Shown here piece by piece: positions 45,465 to 58,301 of a DNA stretch of 64,000 bases. The stretch comes from Diospyros lotus (lineage: Eukaryota > Streptophyta > Magnoliopsida > Ericales > Ebenaceae): positions 4,593,001-4,657,000 of the forward strand of contig NC_068350.1 of NCBI RefSeq assembly GCF_014633365.1. The letters run 5' to 3'. The stretch's first letter is position 1; each line of letters opens with the position of its first letter. The position numbers and the translations under genes are program-made. The notes beneath the pieces were generated by a model. It did not search any database, was not told the DNA's origin, and saw only the letters and a list, made by a program, of their open reading frames with translations.

Positions 45465-46264
45465 TTACTAAATCCTGAATGATCCAACTGCCAAATGTTT
45501 CTAAATTTAAAATACACAGCACATTATAAAGAGTATCTATTATTTGTTCCAATAAATGCTTTAGAGATTTGATATAAATATAAAGAGTATCTATTATTTT
45601 TTGTAATTATATCATCTTACCTCATAAAGGCCACATAAAAATGGGGTACCCACTAAATTTTATAAAATCATAGGAAATTTCTAATTAATAAAATTTGATA
45701 AACTTTTAACATGTGAAGGATACATTCTATTATTTAATGAAACTTAAGATGGCGAGCTTATGGTAGAATTAATGTTTGGCAGTATCTATGTGCTTGAACA
45801 ACAACTGGATGCTAAAGCCCAAATGGCCACAATTGAATATAGGCTTGTTGGGCTGCAAGCCCCATCTGTTCAAGGCCCATCTTTAAATAGCATATTCCTG
45901 GTTCATGGGTTCACTTGGATTTGCCTAGTTCTGGCCCAATGATCCAATAATAAATGGATATAATATATAAATATATCTACATTTATACATATAAATATAT
46001 ATGTAATTAGTATACAAAGAGGTATAAAAATTAAACCATCATCAATGACGCTAACACTGTTATGGTCTTAATTCCTCATTTCGTTAATGGGTATTGGTGT
46101 GATTAGGTTAATTTCAAAAAATAAAAATTGTAATCGTATTCGATAAATATGGTTAAAAATTGAATAAAATGGATACGGACATGATTATGGGTAAAAAAAA
46201 AAAATACTAGTTACAAATATAGTTATTGGAAACTAACCTTAATAATTGGTAATCATTAATTTAA

Positions 46265-48552
46265 GGGCAAAAATAAAAAATCACCCCTAAGTTTTAAGAA
46301 ACTACCAAGACACCTAATTTGCACTATTGAAAACCTAACTTTTTCGCTCTATCAAAAGATTATTAACGTTAAGGGTAACGACGTGATGGCAATATGATGG
46401 CAAAATTGTCTTTTTACACCTCTGACTATCTGAACTGTAGGTGTACTTGGCGCCAAACATTGCTCTTCATCTGTATCATCTTCTTCTTCCATTTTCATCT
46501 TCTTCACCTTTATCGTACTCATTTGGAAATCATCTTCATATTCCTCGTACTCGTTTGAAAATCATCTTCTTCTTCATCTGCATCATTTTTCTCATACCCA
46601 TCTGCAAATCTCTCATTCCCCATTGTCGTTTTGCTCGCAAACGCCGCCTGCTGCTGGTTGTCATTGCTGCCTTCGCTTTTACTGTTGCTTCTCCAATGGT
46701 CAGCATCTTTTCCAGTGGCCCAGGTTTGAGTAATTTCTCATCTTTTTTGTTTATGTGATTTGTTGATTTTTTTTTATGAAAATTTATGTTTCATTCTTTT
46801 ATTTTGCTTCTTAATGTGTTTTTATGTTGCACTGTGTTTTTATGTTACTTTTTCGGTGGCCCAAGTTTAGAAAGTTTCTCTTCTTTTTTGTTCCTGTGAT
46901 TTGTTATTTCTTATTGTGTTTTTATGTTGTGTTGTGTTTATGTTCTTATTATGAGACAAAAAAAAAATTGATTTATTAATAATATTCTATTTTTATTTAT
47001 TTATCATATTTATCTTTTGGTATGGGTTATGATCTTGCTCTTCACATATGGCCATGGCTAGATTCTATTTATTGGTAATTAATTCAAATTTTCTCAAGGC
47101 ATGTGAAGAATGGCCATGGTTGGGTTGTATCGAATAAGAAAACACTATTTCCAAACCCACAGTTCAAATTATAATATTTTTATCTAAAAATATTATTAAA
47201 ATAATATCAATAATGAATTATTTTCTTTTCAATGTGAGAATATAAATAAATCATATCATTATTTTTTGTAAAAATCTTGTATAATTATCTTTTATCATCA
47301 TGATTTATAACAAAATTATTGGATCGTCCGGGTCCAATCTCAGCTCATCTTTAGGCCCAATCTCGGCCTATCTCTTGATCTTGCACTAGCTTGTCACAAC
47401 ATCATTGCAACTTCTACTAGGTATCCACACGGCCACCTTAGATCTAATCTTCATTAATGGCGGATCCCATCCACATTAATGGGGTCTTATCGCCACCATA
47501 CTGTTACTTGGGAACTTCCATCGGTGCCGGATACTCAGTCCTATCACTTGCAAACGCACAACGTATATATGCAGAATGACATCTCCTCCTCCTATATCAG
47601 CCAACTCTTTTTAGAACAAATGTATGTTTTGTCCACTGACCTACTAATACACTGCCCCTTTCATTACTCTTACTCACTTGAGCGTCAGAGTGTTTGCAGG
47701 TGTCAGCTACCCTTCCGACAGACCCGTCGCTAGAGCTTGCACATCCCCGTCTTTGATCGCCCCTTTTTTTTGGTTAGGAAAGAACAATTATAGTTTCAGT
47801 CTAATAATAAAATATCAATTAAGTCATTGTACTTTAATTTTGGATCAATTTAATTATTATATTTTAAAATATATTAAATAAATTATTACACTTTTATAAC
47901 TACACCTTCCTAACTTTTATAATTATATTTTTATTTATAACTAGTACCTACACTTGTTAGCTTCATAATGAAAATACATCTTTTTATGGTTTTTAGTTGA
48001 CTCATAAATCTTCACAAAGCTTTTTTCCCACAATTGCATTTCCTATTCTTGAACATTATCATTCCACCATTTGCATTACTTATGGCATTTGAGGTAGAAA
48101 AAGCCATGAGGTTGTTTGCTGAGGTGGGAAAGATGGTGAGGAATGCTATTTCCCTTGGTTCACTTGGGAGTTGTGGTATTTCAGTAAATAGGGAATAAGA
48201 GAAGATAGTGATTTATGGCATTTGGGTATAGTTTTTATAAGCTAAAAACTAATCATTGATCATGCAATGGTAACATTTTGTTGAAATTTTATTAATCAAT
48301 TTTCTTTTATTTTTTTATTTCATTGCTCCTGTTGGTTCTAATTATTTATTTGTTTTAATCATTCATATGGGTTCTATAGGGGTACTTTGGTACATTCCAT
48401 TGTCACTAAATTTCAAGACAAACGGATGATTAATAGTAAGGTGCTCTGTACAACATCTATTAATTTACAAGGTGGAAAAGATGGGTTTTCAATAATGTAA
48501 GGGTGTCAAGGTAGTTTCTTAAAATCGCAGGGGTGGTTTTTAATTTTTGTCC
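46265..48552. mobile_element. Complete non-autonomous MULE (2.3 kb), 9-bp TSD TTAATTTAA
   Basis: The TIR (GGGCAAAAATAAAAAATCAC and the complement of GGTGGTTTTTAATTTTTGTCC) extends about 75 bp, including GTAGTTTCTTAAAA and TTTTCAATA motifs. A perfect TTAATTTAA lies at 46256-46264 and 48553-48561. The interior has a pyrimidine-rich exon-like part (46440-46760), long T-rich intron-like sequence, a solo LTR (47320-47787), and a segment of ordinary composition (48050-48250). No transposase motif. A Pack-MULE with captured gene pieces is possible, but I cannot name a donor gene. Confidence 0.83.
47320..47787. mobile_element. Solo LTR (468 bp) with perfect TSD ATTAT, inside the MULE
   Basis: TGGATCGTCCGGGTCC...GAAAGAACA, flanked by ATTAT at 47315-47319 and 47788-47792. 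Copy A has the empty site at about 33320. GC content is higher than the surroundings. Lineage cannot be told from an LTR alone. The open frames within are not genes. Confidence 0.88.
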
Positions 48553-48561
48553 TTAATTTAA

Positions 48562-51534
48562 ATATAACTTAAGTATGTATTTTTTTATTCATGTATTTTT
48601 GTGCATTAGGTTGCCCATTTTTCACTTTAATAATTTTTTTTAATTTTTATTGAAAATTTTAATTAATTTGTTGAAAATGTTACAAATAAAAACACCGAAT
48701 ATGATTAATTCATCGGTCACAAACTCGATAATGAAAATTCATAATTTTGTGATTAGGGTTACTAATATAAAACCACAATTGAGAAACATTCATCCTAAAA
48801 ATCATAGCCAAACAAATCCTAGCCCTCCTTTGGTTAATGTTAAATGGTGTGAAGAAGTTGAAATGGGCAGGTTAATAAGGCTACCAACAAGATTTGTAAT
48901 GAGACAAAATTGATATTCAAGGATGGTATCCAATTAATTGCACCAACCTAATCCAAGGAAGCAAACGATTTACTTTTGGTTGCAAGTGAAGGTGAATAAG
49001 TTTATGGAAACATGAGGGCCTGCAAGAGCCTCGGCTGCCCCCACTTTTGCTTGGCTGCTTTACTGCTTAGCTTAGTGGACAAAACCAAGCCATTAGTTGT
49101 CCCATTTCACCATTATCATTAACCCAATCCTAAGTGCAGAGAATGTTGCAATTTTTTTTCAATTCCAAATGGTTGCTTGCTTTTGGGACTAAAACAATAT
49201 CACATCATATATAATATTTCCCAATTTGTTCTTTTCAACTATATATGAAATTTTAAAATATATATGTTATGTATAATATAATTCATCCAATTATGACATC
49301 TTTGTGTAAAAAAAAAAAAAAATTATTTCTCTTAGGTAATGTTTATTAACTAAGATATAGACTGAAAAAATTAAGATATGAAAAATACTTTAGACAAAAG
49401 TGTTTTTTATTGTATTTATTAAATTTATTTGACGACATTTAAAAAAGAAGTCACATGACTTTTTATTTGGGTTTTTCAAGATAAATTTATCTCTCATCTT
49501 TCAGGATAAATTTATATTGTTTTTTTACAAATAAGAAAAAATGATACATATGTCATCTAGTGTATTTTAAAAAGATTTAACAAACAGTTTGATAAAAATA
49601 TTAAAATAATTATTAGTTTTATCTTTGATAATTTTATATTTTGATTAAAGTATTTCAACTTTATATTGATATAATCTTATTTTACTTATTTTAGCAAACA
49701 CTACCTTATTAAATGAAAAGGGGTTAATGTTAGGGTATGTATTGAATAATTCCATTCAACTTCCATAATTCATTAATCTTAGAATTGCTTCTACCTTAAA
49801 GAAAGAAGTTGGGCTTTCTAGTCTAGGTAGGTGGGTTATACTAATCAGGGTTTTCAAATCCCTTTTTGTCTTCTTCTTGTAGTATATATATATAAATAAT
49901 AACAAGGTATCAAATTTTAATTTTACTTAGATAAAGTCGACTCATTTAAATTTCTCCATACACAAACTTTTAAGGTTTTTTTTATTTATTTTAATTGTTG
50001 TTTTGTGTAAAGCAATGATGAATGTGACTTTAATAATTGGGATTAAGCCTCTAAGATAAGATATCATAATGTAAATGGAAGAAATAATTCCCCTCTAATG
50101 GTGGACCCATCACGAGTTAATTTGAATACAGCTTGCACATGTTACAGACAAGCTAGCTGCAATCAATCCATGGAGGTCCATTATAATGGATGTACTTTGC
50201 TTAACAAACCACAAGCTATTGATGATAAAGCAATTAAGAAATGCAGAGAATCCAGAAGGGGGGGTTGGCCACAGGCGGAAAGCATAGGATTAAAGCAAAA
50301 GATGGAAATATAAAAGGGGAATAAAGAAAGATAGAGATGCCAGTTTTATCCATAGAAAAAGGCTTGGAAGCTGCTTTCATGGCTCAAAACTACTTGTTCC
50401 TTGCTGAAACTTTTGTCTAAGCATCTCTCTTTACATGGTTTCAGGGAAGCTCTCTCAACTCAAAAGTGTTCTCATATTAGTTGGAAATTATGGGCAATCA
50501 ATCACAATATTTATAGTAACTTAGCATAAAATAATGGCATTTATATTGAGTTTACCTAATTAAATCTTAGAACACACAATAATTAAGAGAAGATGTACCA
50601 TTTAAAGGCACCTATCTTAATTACTATCTCATAATAATGAGAGAAATCTATCAATCAATAATTGTGTAGATTTTTTTTTATAATATAATTAATTATGACG
50701 GTATAGTTTTTGAACAAACAAAATTATAAATCTTCTCAAAACACAATTTTTTTGCACAAACAATACTGAAATCCTCTCATGGCAATTTTGTGTGGATAAA
50801 ATTGAAAATCATCACAATTCTAACTCTAAATAATTTATGGGTAACTCTTAATAAATAACTCTAGACACAAACCTAGCTAATAACATGTTATAGCCTCTCA
50901 AATTAATGCGGTGCAATCACTTAACAACTGCTGAGATTACAATAATTTTAATGGAATTGAGTATCCTACTTTTTATATCCCCATCTCTCATCAAAATCAA
51001 TTGGGTTTGATCTAAATTAATTTCTATCAAATATTAAATTTGAGGAGTAATCTAAAACTAAAAAGTAAGCACATAGATCTTATTAGTTGAGCAAGGGACA
51101 TGAAGAGACGGGCATAGTTGTGATTCACTTGGCTCTCTATCGAGTTAAAAAATAGGAGTCGATCAAGTCATGTCGTGGGAAAAACTTTTTGATACAGAAT
51201 ACATTGAGATGAACCGAAGATGTTTGTAAGAGAATTTTATTTGTGTCAAGACACTGTCAGAATAGGGGATTTGAATGTGGAAAGCTATGGTTGGATGCTT
51301 TGATGCTTCATTAATTAAGCAAAGGGCAATGCAGGTCCTCCCCTGCACACACTGGTGCATGTACATGACAAGCATTTCTATTTCTATCATCTAATTCATA
51401 TCCTTACAAGTCAGGCTATGATTGATTCTTGAATGAACATCTTCGAAAACAAGAACCACTTTGGATGAAGAGAAATTTGATGATGCCTCCCCCCCCCCCC
51501 CAAAAAAAAAAAAACTCCAGTTGTCAAGATCAAA
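48562..51534. other. Gene-poor spacer with one MITE
   Basis: AT-rich. The MITE at 49335-49705 is the only identified element. Open frames at 48650-48913 and 50098-50313 (plus) and 51163-51390 (minus) have no recognisable motif or codon pattern. A poly-C/poly-A run at about 51489-51514 lies just 3' of the following gene. Confidence 0.55.
49335..49705. mobile_element. PIF/Harbinger-like MITE, TSD TTA
   Basis: Ends GGTAATGTTTATTAAC and TTAGCAAACACTACC with TTA at 49332-49334 and 49706-49708. Interior strings (CACATGACTTTT, TTTTTCAAGATAAATTTATC, AACAAACAGTTTGATAAAAA) identify it as the same family as the copies at 10412, 31106 and 45108. Confidence 0.83.
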
Positions 51535-53785
51535 CTAGCTCTCTAGTTCTTCTGACAATTCCTCCACCAATAGTCCAAATATGGTGAGCTCAATCTCTTT
51601 TGCAGCCTCTGCCACCAGCTCTCGATCCATTTCTCTCCACCCCTCGAGCTCTTTTCTGAAATCCAACTCGACCATCATATCGATGGTCTTATATTCCACC
51701 TCCTTCAACCAAATCAAGCTATCCGAAACCCTCTTCAGAGCGGCCTCAGTGCCATCAACCCCGCGATCTTGGCTTCCCTTCTCCTCGGCAATGAGGTCTA
51801 GCACCAGCCGCGCCATCTCTGCTGAGACTTTACCATGATCAAGGCCTGATTTTCGAAGAACTTCCCTGACAAACCTGTCAGTATTGTTGTTCGGGTTTTG
51901 GAATGCAGGGGAGCTGTCTTCTTCGCACTTCTCCTCTTCCTCTAGGCCTTCATCATTATTATCATCTTCATCTCCTTGCTCTTGTAACATTCCTTTCTCA
52001 AGTTCAATGGGGTCTAACTCTGCAAGTTTCTCGAATCTTTGAAGCTTCTCCAACAGCTGCTGCTTTGCTCCTGTTTCCAGTTTTCATGAGTTAAAGACTA
52101 AAATGCAAACAGAATGAAATCAAATTTACTTAGAATCAAAAAAGTACATCAATCTCCTCTGCTTCCATATTCAGATGAAAATGGCACTGGTAGGGCATTG
52201 ATTGAGCTCATAACTCTCGTTTCAAGATAGTAATGGGCATTCAATCAACAGCCCAGATAACTTGCGAAATCCGTTTCCATAGATCAAAATTATGAACAGA
52301 TGGATGAGTTGTCGCGCCATTAAGACAGAGCCACCGCCTAAATGTGGGGCAGATGAAGTTATGAGCATGTCCAAGGCCTTGTCTTATCGAAGAAACAAGA
52401 TGCTACTACCAGAAATCCATGTTCAGGTTGTAGCATTGTACAATGACATGTTAACTACTTCTATGTCCTGATCATCGATGATTCGTTCCATGGATCCCAC
52501 GTATTAATTGATCATGTTAAACAAGTATGAGCGATTCGATATCGACCCTTTGGTCGCAGCTAACAAATATGGCGCGTAAACAATTAAATACACAAGATTT
52601 ATGGGTTGAAAAAGACAGCACAAGGGAGGATAAATGGTGGAAAAACTGAGAGTTTTATGTTCTTGTAAATTCTTTTTACTCACTCTGTACAATTGCATAG
52701 CTGGTCTCGAGGTGGTAATCCATGTCGTCTTCCTCGTCGCCATCACCATTGCCATCTTCTTCGGATGGGGGATCTAATACAGATACTGGACTGCACTGAT
52801 CACCATTGCCTTCTTCTAAGCTTGTCTTTTCTATGCCCTCGGTTTCATAATTATCCTGTTGATTATAACGACTTTATAGAGAATGTGACTATGAATCGGG
52901 ATAATTAAAAGTCTCAAATTCATAATATTTAACTTCTCCAGTGAAATTAAAACTTATGGTTATTATTCTCGTTCATTTTGTATAATATAGAATGATGTTT
53001 ATTTATTTTACTGTCAACAAATTGGTGCTAGCTACGAAATTAGATAATGGCAAGGTAAGAAGACAAACCTGCTTGTTTTGGCGACCGGGAGATGCCGCCG
53101 GCGATGGGACATTGGGCGTCCGGCCACCGGAACTGGGGCTCTTCCAAAGGGCAACCCGGAAAGGGCTTGACGGGTCGGAATGGTTTTGCTCACTGCTACT
53201 GCAAGAACAAGAAAAACCCATTTCCGAAGCACCTTTTCCAGCATTTTCCTGCACTTCCTCGGCCTTTCCAGCTGATTTTCTGCCTCCAGTTTCTCCCTTA
53301 CGTGACCGTTTCTTACCGCTTAGCCTCATCAGAATCGACCCTAACAACCCAAATCCTGGATTCTTAGTCTGGGTTTTGGGTTTGGGATTCAACGATTGTT
53401 TCTGAATCCTCATCGCCGCCTCGAGAAGCATAGCTGCAGTTCCGGCGGGGACATGAAGAAGCACGGAATTCGGGCATTTACAAGGACTCTTCACAGCTGC
53501 CGGCGACGGGAAATCGATGAAGGGAGATTGCCTGACGTCGGGCGAGCCCTGGAAAGAGAACAAACACGCCTGCTTGCAGAGACTACGCCTGGAAATGGAG
53601 CTTTGGGCGATGAAATTCCGCTTCTTGGCCTGTAATACAGCGGCTTCAGGAGTGGCTCTGTTGAGCTGAATTCGCTTATCAGCAATGTAGTTCTTCAGAA
53701 AGAACGGTTCTTGATCTTCTTCCAGTAGCTCGTGCAAATGCTTGTGACCCTGACCCATCATCACAAGGCAGTCTTTTGCTTTCAA
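51535..53785 (-). CDS. DUF4378-like plant protein, three exons, 474 residues
   Basis: Proposed exons on the minus strand: 53785-53069 (717 bp, phase 0 end), 52855-52684 (172 bp), 52070-51535 (536 bp, stop at 51537-51535). Splice sites read CAG/GTTTGT, CAACAG/GAT, CAGA/GTGAGT and AAACAG/GAG, and the joined frame is open throughout. Exon 1 encodes LHELLEEDQEPFFLKNYIAD (about residues 16-36), a block I know from plant proteins with a C-terminal DUF4378, then basic and Ser-rich regions. Exon 2 carries SVLDPPSEEDG and an acidic run. Exon 3 has an acidic run, then RFVREVLRKSGLDHG, a WLKEVEYKTIDMMVELDF segment, and the helical end RELVAEAAKEIELTIFGLL, which fits a short DUF4378 (TRM-related proteins, some of which bind microtubules). 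No signal peptide or membrane segment. Alternative start: the ATG pair at residues 9-10. The gene structure is well supported; the family is moderate. Confidence 0.78.
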
Positions 53786-53897
53786 AAAATCACTATATAT
53801 ATATATGTATGTATCAGATACAAAAGAAACTGAAGTTGAGAGGTGAGTTGATTCTTTCAGACTGAAAATTCATGCTCCTGACTTTTGAAAATAATCT

Positions 53898-53907
53898 CTT
53901 ATAAAAT
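53898..53907 (-). promoter_or_regulatory. TATA box of the three-exon gene
   Basis: The minus strand reads TTTTATAAGA, about 115 bp upstream of the start codon. A TA microsatellite (about 53792-53812) falls within the inferred 5' leader. Confidence 0.55.
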
Positions 53908-56900
53908 GGGGAGTTTCGTGCAGTCGGGAAAGCGGAGGTGGTGATGACAGATTATAGGGAGCATGCCAGAGAGATGAGTTAGTAGGAGGAAGCTGTTTCT
54001 GTGTGGAAGTGTATATGTGCATAGAAGGAGAAGATGGAGAGAAAAAGCAAAAAGGTGAGGAGAGCAAAGCAATGGAGGCTGCTGCTACAGTGGTTGGCTG
54101 TGAAATTGTACTACCAACCTATCTCTTGTTGCAGGATTTTAATTTTAATTGCCAGCGACCACCCAGACCTAGAAGAAGTCAGCGTAGCAAAATTCCAAAA
54201 TCCCACTTAAACGCCTTCTCCTTGCAAATATAAGAAGAAAATCCGGCTGACAAGTCAGATGTTCTTCACCGACGCCTAAATCATAAAGTGTTACACCTTA
54301 CACGCCTCCACTAATCTCCTTCACTCAAAAGGCTCGCCCTGGTTAGGAAAGAGTCATATTTACTGTACTTAAATAGAGAGATTTTTTCATAAAACGAAAC
54401 AAAAACTATAATTTTTACGCTATCAAATATAACTGAAAAAACAAAAATATCTTTAAACAATACTACATACTTTGTATTTTATATTTAGGGTGTAAATTAT
54501 GTTAAAGGATGTAATGAAATGGAGAAGGAAGTGGGTAAAATAGATGCCCATGTGGGATGTGGGATTGAGCAGCAGAGACTGTGACACTGAGAGAAGAAAT
54601 GGTACAGACAAACCCGTGAGAATATGTGAATGGGGGCAACCCACATTACATGCCTTGGGGTAAAAGGTGAAAACCATATTTGTAATCTCCGATAGCTTTA
54701 TCTTCTGAGCTGGGGTCTGGTTTCCATGTGTGCACGAAACACAGAATTGAAGTCATTTAGTTGCAGAATTTAGAAAGTGCCCTACCAAAATGGAATTGAA
54801 AATGAAAGAGGAACATTTCTTGTGTTTTCTATTTCGCCCCACTTCTCCTGTTCTTGTAAAAAGCCGTGTATTATTCCCAACCCACTTCATGTAACATCTT
54901 TGAATAGTTAATAATGTATTCTTCGTGAGTCCACGTCAGATTCTTACGTGCTTACTTGGCATTCCAAGTTAGCAAATTCATAAGATTAAGGAATTTTAGT
55001 TCTCAATATGTTATTTTGATGTATTTAATCTATATATAATTCAAGATTGTCATTTGAATATATGTTTAAGAATTAAGGGTAGATCTTATTGTTTTTTTAT
55101 GTTTAAAAATGTTGTTTTATGTAAAAAAAAAAAGGATATTTAATTCAAAAAAGCCGGGCCATATAGTTTGTGTAGGAAACAATTTTTCAAGACAAATAAG
55201 ATTCAAAATTTAAACTATGGGAAGCTGTCAATGAATAATTTAATAGTCAAATGCCTTGATTTTTGGCTGTAGAGATGAGATGGCAAGTAAATTTGGTAAT
55301 TAATGTTTGGAAAGAGTGTGCATGCGGTCCTTGCCGCAGCAAGAACGATGAAGAATAGAAGCAAGCTTTATTAACTTTACCAAATCCCACCTCCAAATTA
55401 AATCTAAAGTAGCTTTATTTCAACAAAATTAACTTTCTTTTACTCTTGTTAGAATAATATGGTACTTTCTAAGGCATATGAACACAACAAGGATATTGTC
55501 CTCTTAAAGGCAACACATAGACAATTTTTATTTATATTCTAAATTGCTATCTCCACCATACTATCATCTTGTATGGGAGTGGTTGAAATTGCCTCCCACT
55601 GAAATTCTTCAGACCGATTGAGATACGACTTTCATAGTTAATATAAACATTAGTAAACTTCAGAGTGTTTTTGAACGAATGAAAGTTCATGTCTTCTGTA
55701 TAAATATGGGCACAATGTAGAAACACTTTTGTAATAAAAAAAACTCATATATATGTGACCATGGTTCAAATCTCTTTAACTGTCACGTCCCATTCAAATT
55801 AAGCTAGCTAGTCACTTTCACATTAAATAAAGATGTTTAAAGCAAACTAAGGATCAGTGTATTATTGTATAATAGGGGTGAATTGTAAAATGATTAATTG
55901 TTTTGCATGCATGCATGTGAAATTTGATTTCTCTGACAGAGCTGAGCGGGAAGGATTAGCAAAATCTGTGTCTCTGAAGGAAATAAATAAAAGAATCCAA
56001 ATCCTGTAAGTACCCAGCGGCAGCTGCTGCATAATAGACAGCTTTTCAGGCTTGATTTGAGGCTTACCAGATTCCCCTCCCCTCCCCTCTGTTATTAAGC
56101 TGTAGTAAGTACCTACTTGCACCCCGGAAATTTTGAGATGTCACAAGGGCACGTGCCCATTTCATTTTAATAATCACAAACCCCTTCCATTTGAACTAAT
56201 TCCCACTAGTCCTCGATTGGGTCGGCACGTGCTCTTATTTTTGGACTCAGTTTTTCCAGCCCATGCCCTTCGTTTTCAACGCCCTTCAGTTCGTTCTTCC
56301 CTTACTAGTCCTTTCTTCTAAAAATTAATTAAAAAAAGGACAAGTTAAACTACTTTTAATCAAAATCAAGAGGCAAATACTGAGTCTAATTATAGGCGGC
56401 TGTGTTTTTTAATTTAAATGAGATGTTTTTATTTTTATTTTTATTTTTATTATTGTTGCTTTATTACCCCCATCAAATATCATATTTCTTTTAGGCCCCC
56501 GCGGATGAACAAACAGCCATCGGCCATAGATGTCAACCTGGGAGTTGACAAACAAGAAAACAAATTTGCTTTCTTCTTCTATGTTTGGTTTGGGGGGTGG
56601 GGGGGCTTTGCAGTGCCAATTTTTGAGTAGCAAAAGGCTTCGCATTTCCTTACGCAACTCCGGGCGTCGTATTCATACACTTCGCTCTCACCTACCATAG
56701 CTATATACACACATATGAATTCTCTTTCTCCCTTGGCTTGGCTTGGCTTGCTTCCAAAATCACAATCACGACGTCATGTAATTAAAGGCTACTTTGATCG
56801 ATGGGTATTTTAATTTGTAAGATTCTTCGTTCCCGGCCTGGCCTGGCCTGGCCTATTGAAGGGCTTCCCGGATAAGATGCTTCTGTCAAAACAAAAAGGT

Positions 56901-58301
56901 GAAAGCTAAATCGATATGGATAGGTAGATGGATTCTGGGTTCAGCTATTCTTTTTCTTCTTGGGGAATGTAAATATCGTCTCACAATTAGACATTGCACC
57001 GAGATTTGTTCAGGTATAGCACTCGCTCTTTTAAGCGAGGAGAACACAAGCCCCATAAAATTAAAACCTGAACCGGCAACTGCTCAAAGCAACACTCGGA
57101 AGAGCACCCACACAAGCCAAAACAGAACCCAGACCAATGGACACAAAGCATAATACATCCTAAAATATATAGCAAGGACACAAGCGCCAGAACAGAAGCC
57201 ATAAAAGCTGCTGTAACCTTAGAAACTCTCAACATTGGTATTAGCTTCAAGGCAAAGCTAGCAAATCATGGGAACAGGCCCAACACAAAACTACTTAATT
57301 TCCGTAAGAATTTACTTCTCTTGTCGATTCTCCCACTTTGCTCTCTTTCAGAACCTTCCCAAATCACTCGTCCCGTTGGTTTTCAATTACTGTCAAAGAC
57401 AAAGATGAATGCGTCCTAAGATCGATGCTGAGATTTTTTTGGGTATTTGCCTTGGTGCTTCAGGTTTTTTTTTTTTTTTTTATTAATATTGTTTTTTTTT
57501 TTAAATTACTTGTTATCACTTGCGCCCCGCTGCTCGGTCTCACGATTCCAGCAAGAGAGGTAAATTAGGAGATTCAGCAGACAGGTTTCGACCCATAGCA
57601 CAACCGCAAACATGAGGGCGACAAGTATTTTTTCATTTTCAAGACCGCTTCTTACCTATTGAACTATCTCTTGGACATGACTCCAATACTGGACCTGTGG
57701 GTCCAAAGAACAACACCCCAACAAATTCTTCATTTGCCAGTTGATCTACGCCATGGGAGATAATATTGTTTTTTTTGCAAAGTAGGAAATAAGGAGGATT
57801 CTCAATACGCAGTCGACCTTTGATTTGAATTGTCTCACCCTTTCTATAAATCCATAATTTGCTTGCTCCTCAACCTTGGTGAACGGACAAATTAATTGTG
57901 GGCTGAAATTCAAGAGTTGGGCCTTCAAATATATATGGTTGATATAAAGTCACGAGGGAAAATTGAATTTGTAACCTTGCAATATCTTAAGTTTTCAAAC
58001 ATATGTAATGAACCAACTGAACTACCCCAAAGGTTGCTTCAAATTTGGGATCCAACAAGTTAAATCAATGTTATTTGAACACTGGTAAATATGATATTTA
58101 TGTATTAATATATTATATTTTGTGTCATATTAAATAAATATATAATGAATACATTAATATAAGAGTGTAACCAAAATATTAATGTCGCAATTGAGTGTTT
58201 CTAAATAACATTTTTGGAAATTCTTAAGCCCTAGAGAGAGGTCACTTAAGCAAATAAACTTCTTTGGCCGTTCTTTGTTACTATCATGAACCCTCCCCCT
58301 C
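53908..58301. other. Gene-poor stretch
   Basis: No supported gene. Short simple repeats include CTTGG units (56735-56750) and CCTGG units (56835-56860), (TTTTA)n near 56430, and poly-T runs near 57465 and 57490. A segment of ordinary composition at 56900-57260 gives an 87-codon minus-strand frame with two hydrophobic stretches, but it has no upstream exon or family match that I recognise. A CACGTG-containing patch lies near 56150-56235. Confidence 0.55.

Larger units (their letters stand above)
33712..47885. repeat. Segmental duplication, copy B (about 7 kb of homology expanded by insertions)
   Basis: Homology to copy A runs from 33712 to 34100, resumes at 40009, and continues to about 47885. 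The gaps are the 5.9-kb LTR insertion (34101-40008), the SINE (42072-42291), the MITE next to the gene (42464-43158) and the solo LTR (47320-47787). Copy B keeps the complete MULE that is truncated in copy A. Confidence 0.92.

Noticed and set aside
45760..45942. 60-codon plus-strand frame shared in part with copy A (about 31770-31920)
   Set aside because: Copy A has a stop in the same frame, the frame is short and no family was recognised; more likely an old non-coding remnant.
46441..46758. 105-codon frame in the MULE, with a counterpart of 107 codons in copy A
   Set aside because: The frames differ in phase-changing indels between copies and are Leu/Ser/Phe-rich; possible captured exon only.
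53032..53405. Plus-strand and second minus-strand frames over exon 1 of the three-exon gene
   Set aside because: They overlap an exon with recognisable conserved protein motifs and good splice sites; no motif was seen in them.
54003..54233. 76-codon plus-strand frame beside the three-exon gene
   Set aside because: It covers the divergent promoter side of the neighbouring gene; composition is non-coding, with purine-rich repeats.
56987..57250. 87-codon minus-strand frame with two hydrophobic stretches
   Set aside because: It could be a small secreted or membrane peptide, but there is no upstream promoter, partner exon or recognisable family; kept as gene-free.
57520..57660. tRNA-like string (CCCGCTGCTCGGTCTCACGATTCC and following)
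   Set aside because: No cloverleaf with proper A and B boxes could be drawn; no tRNA was called.
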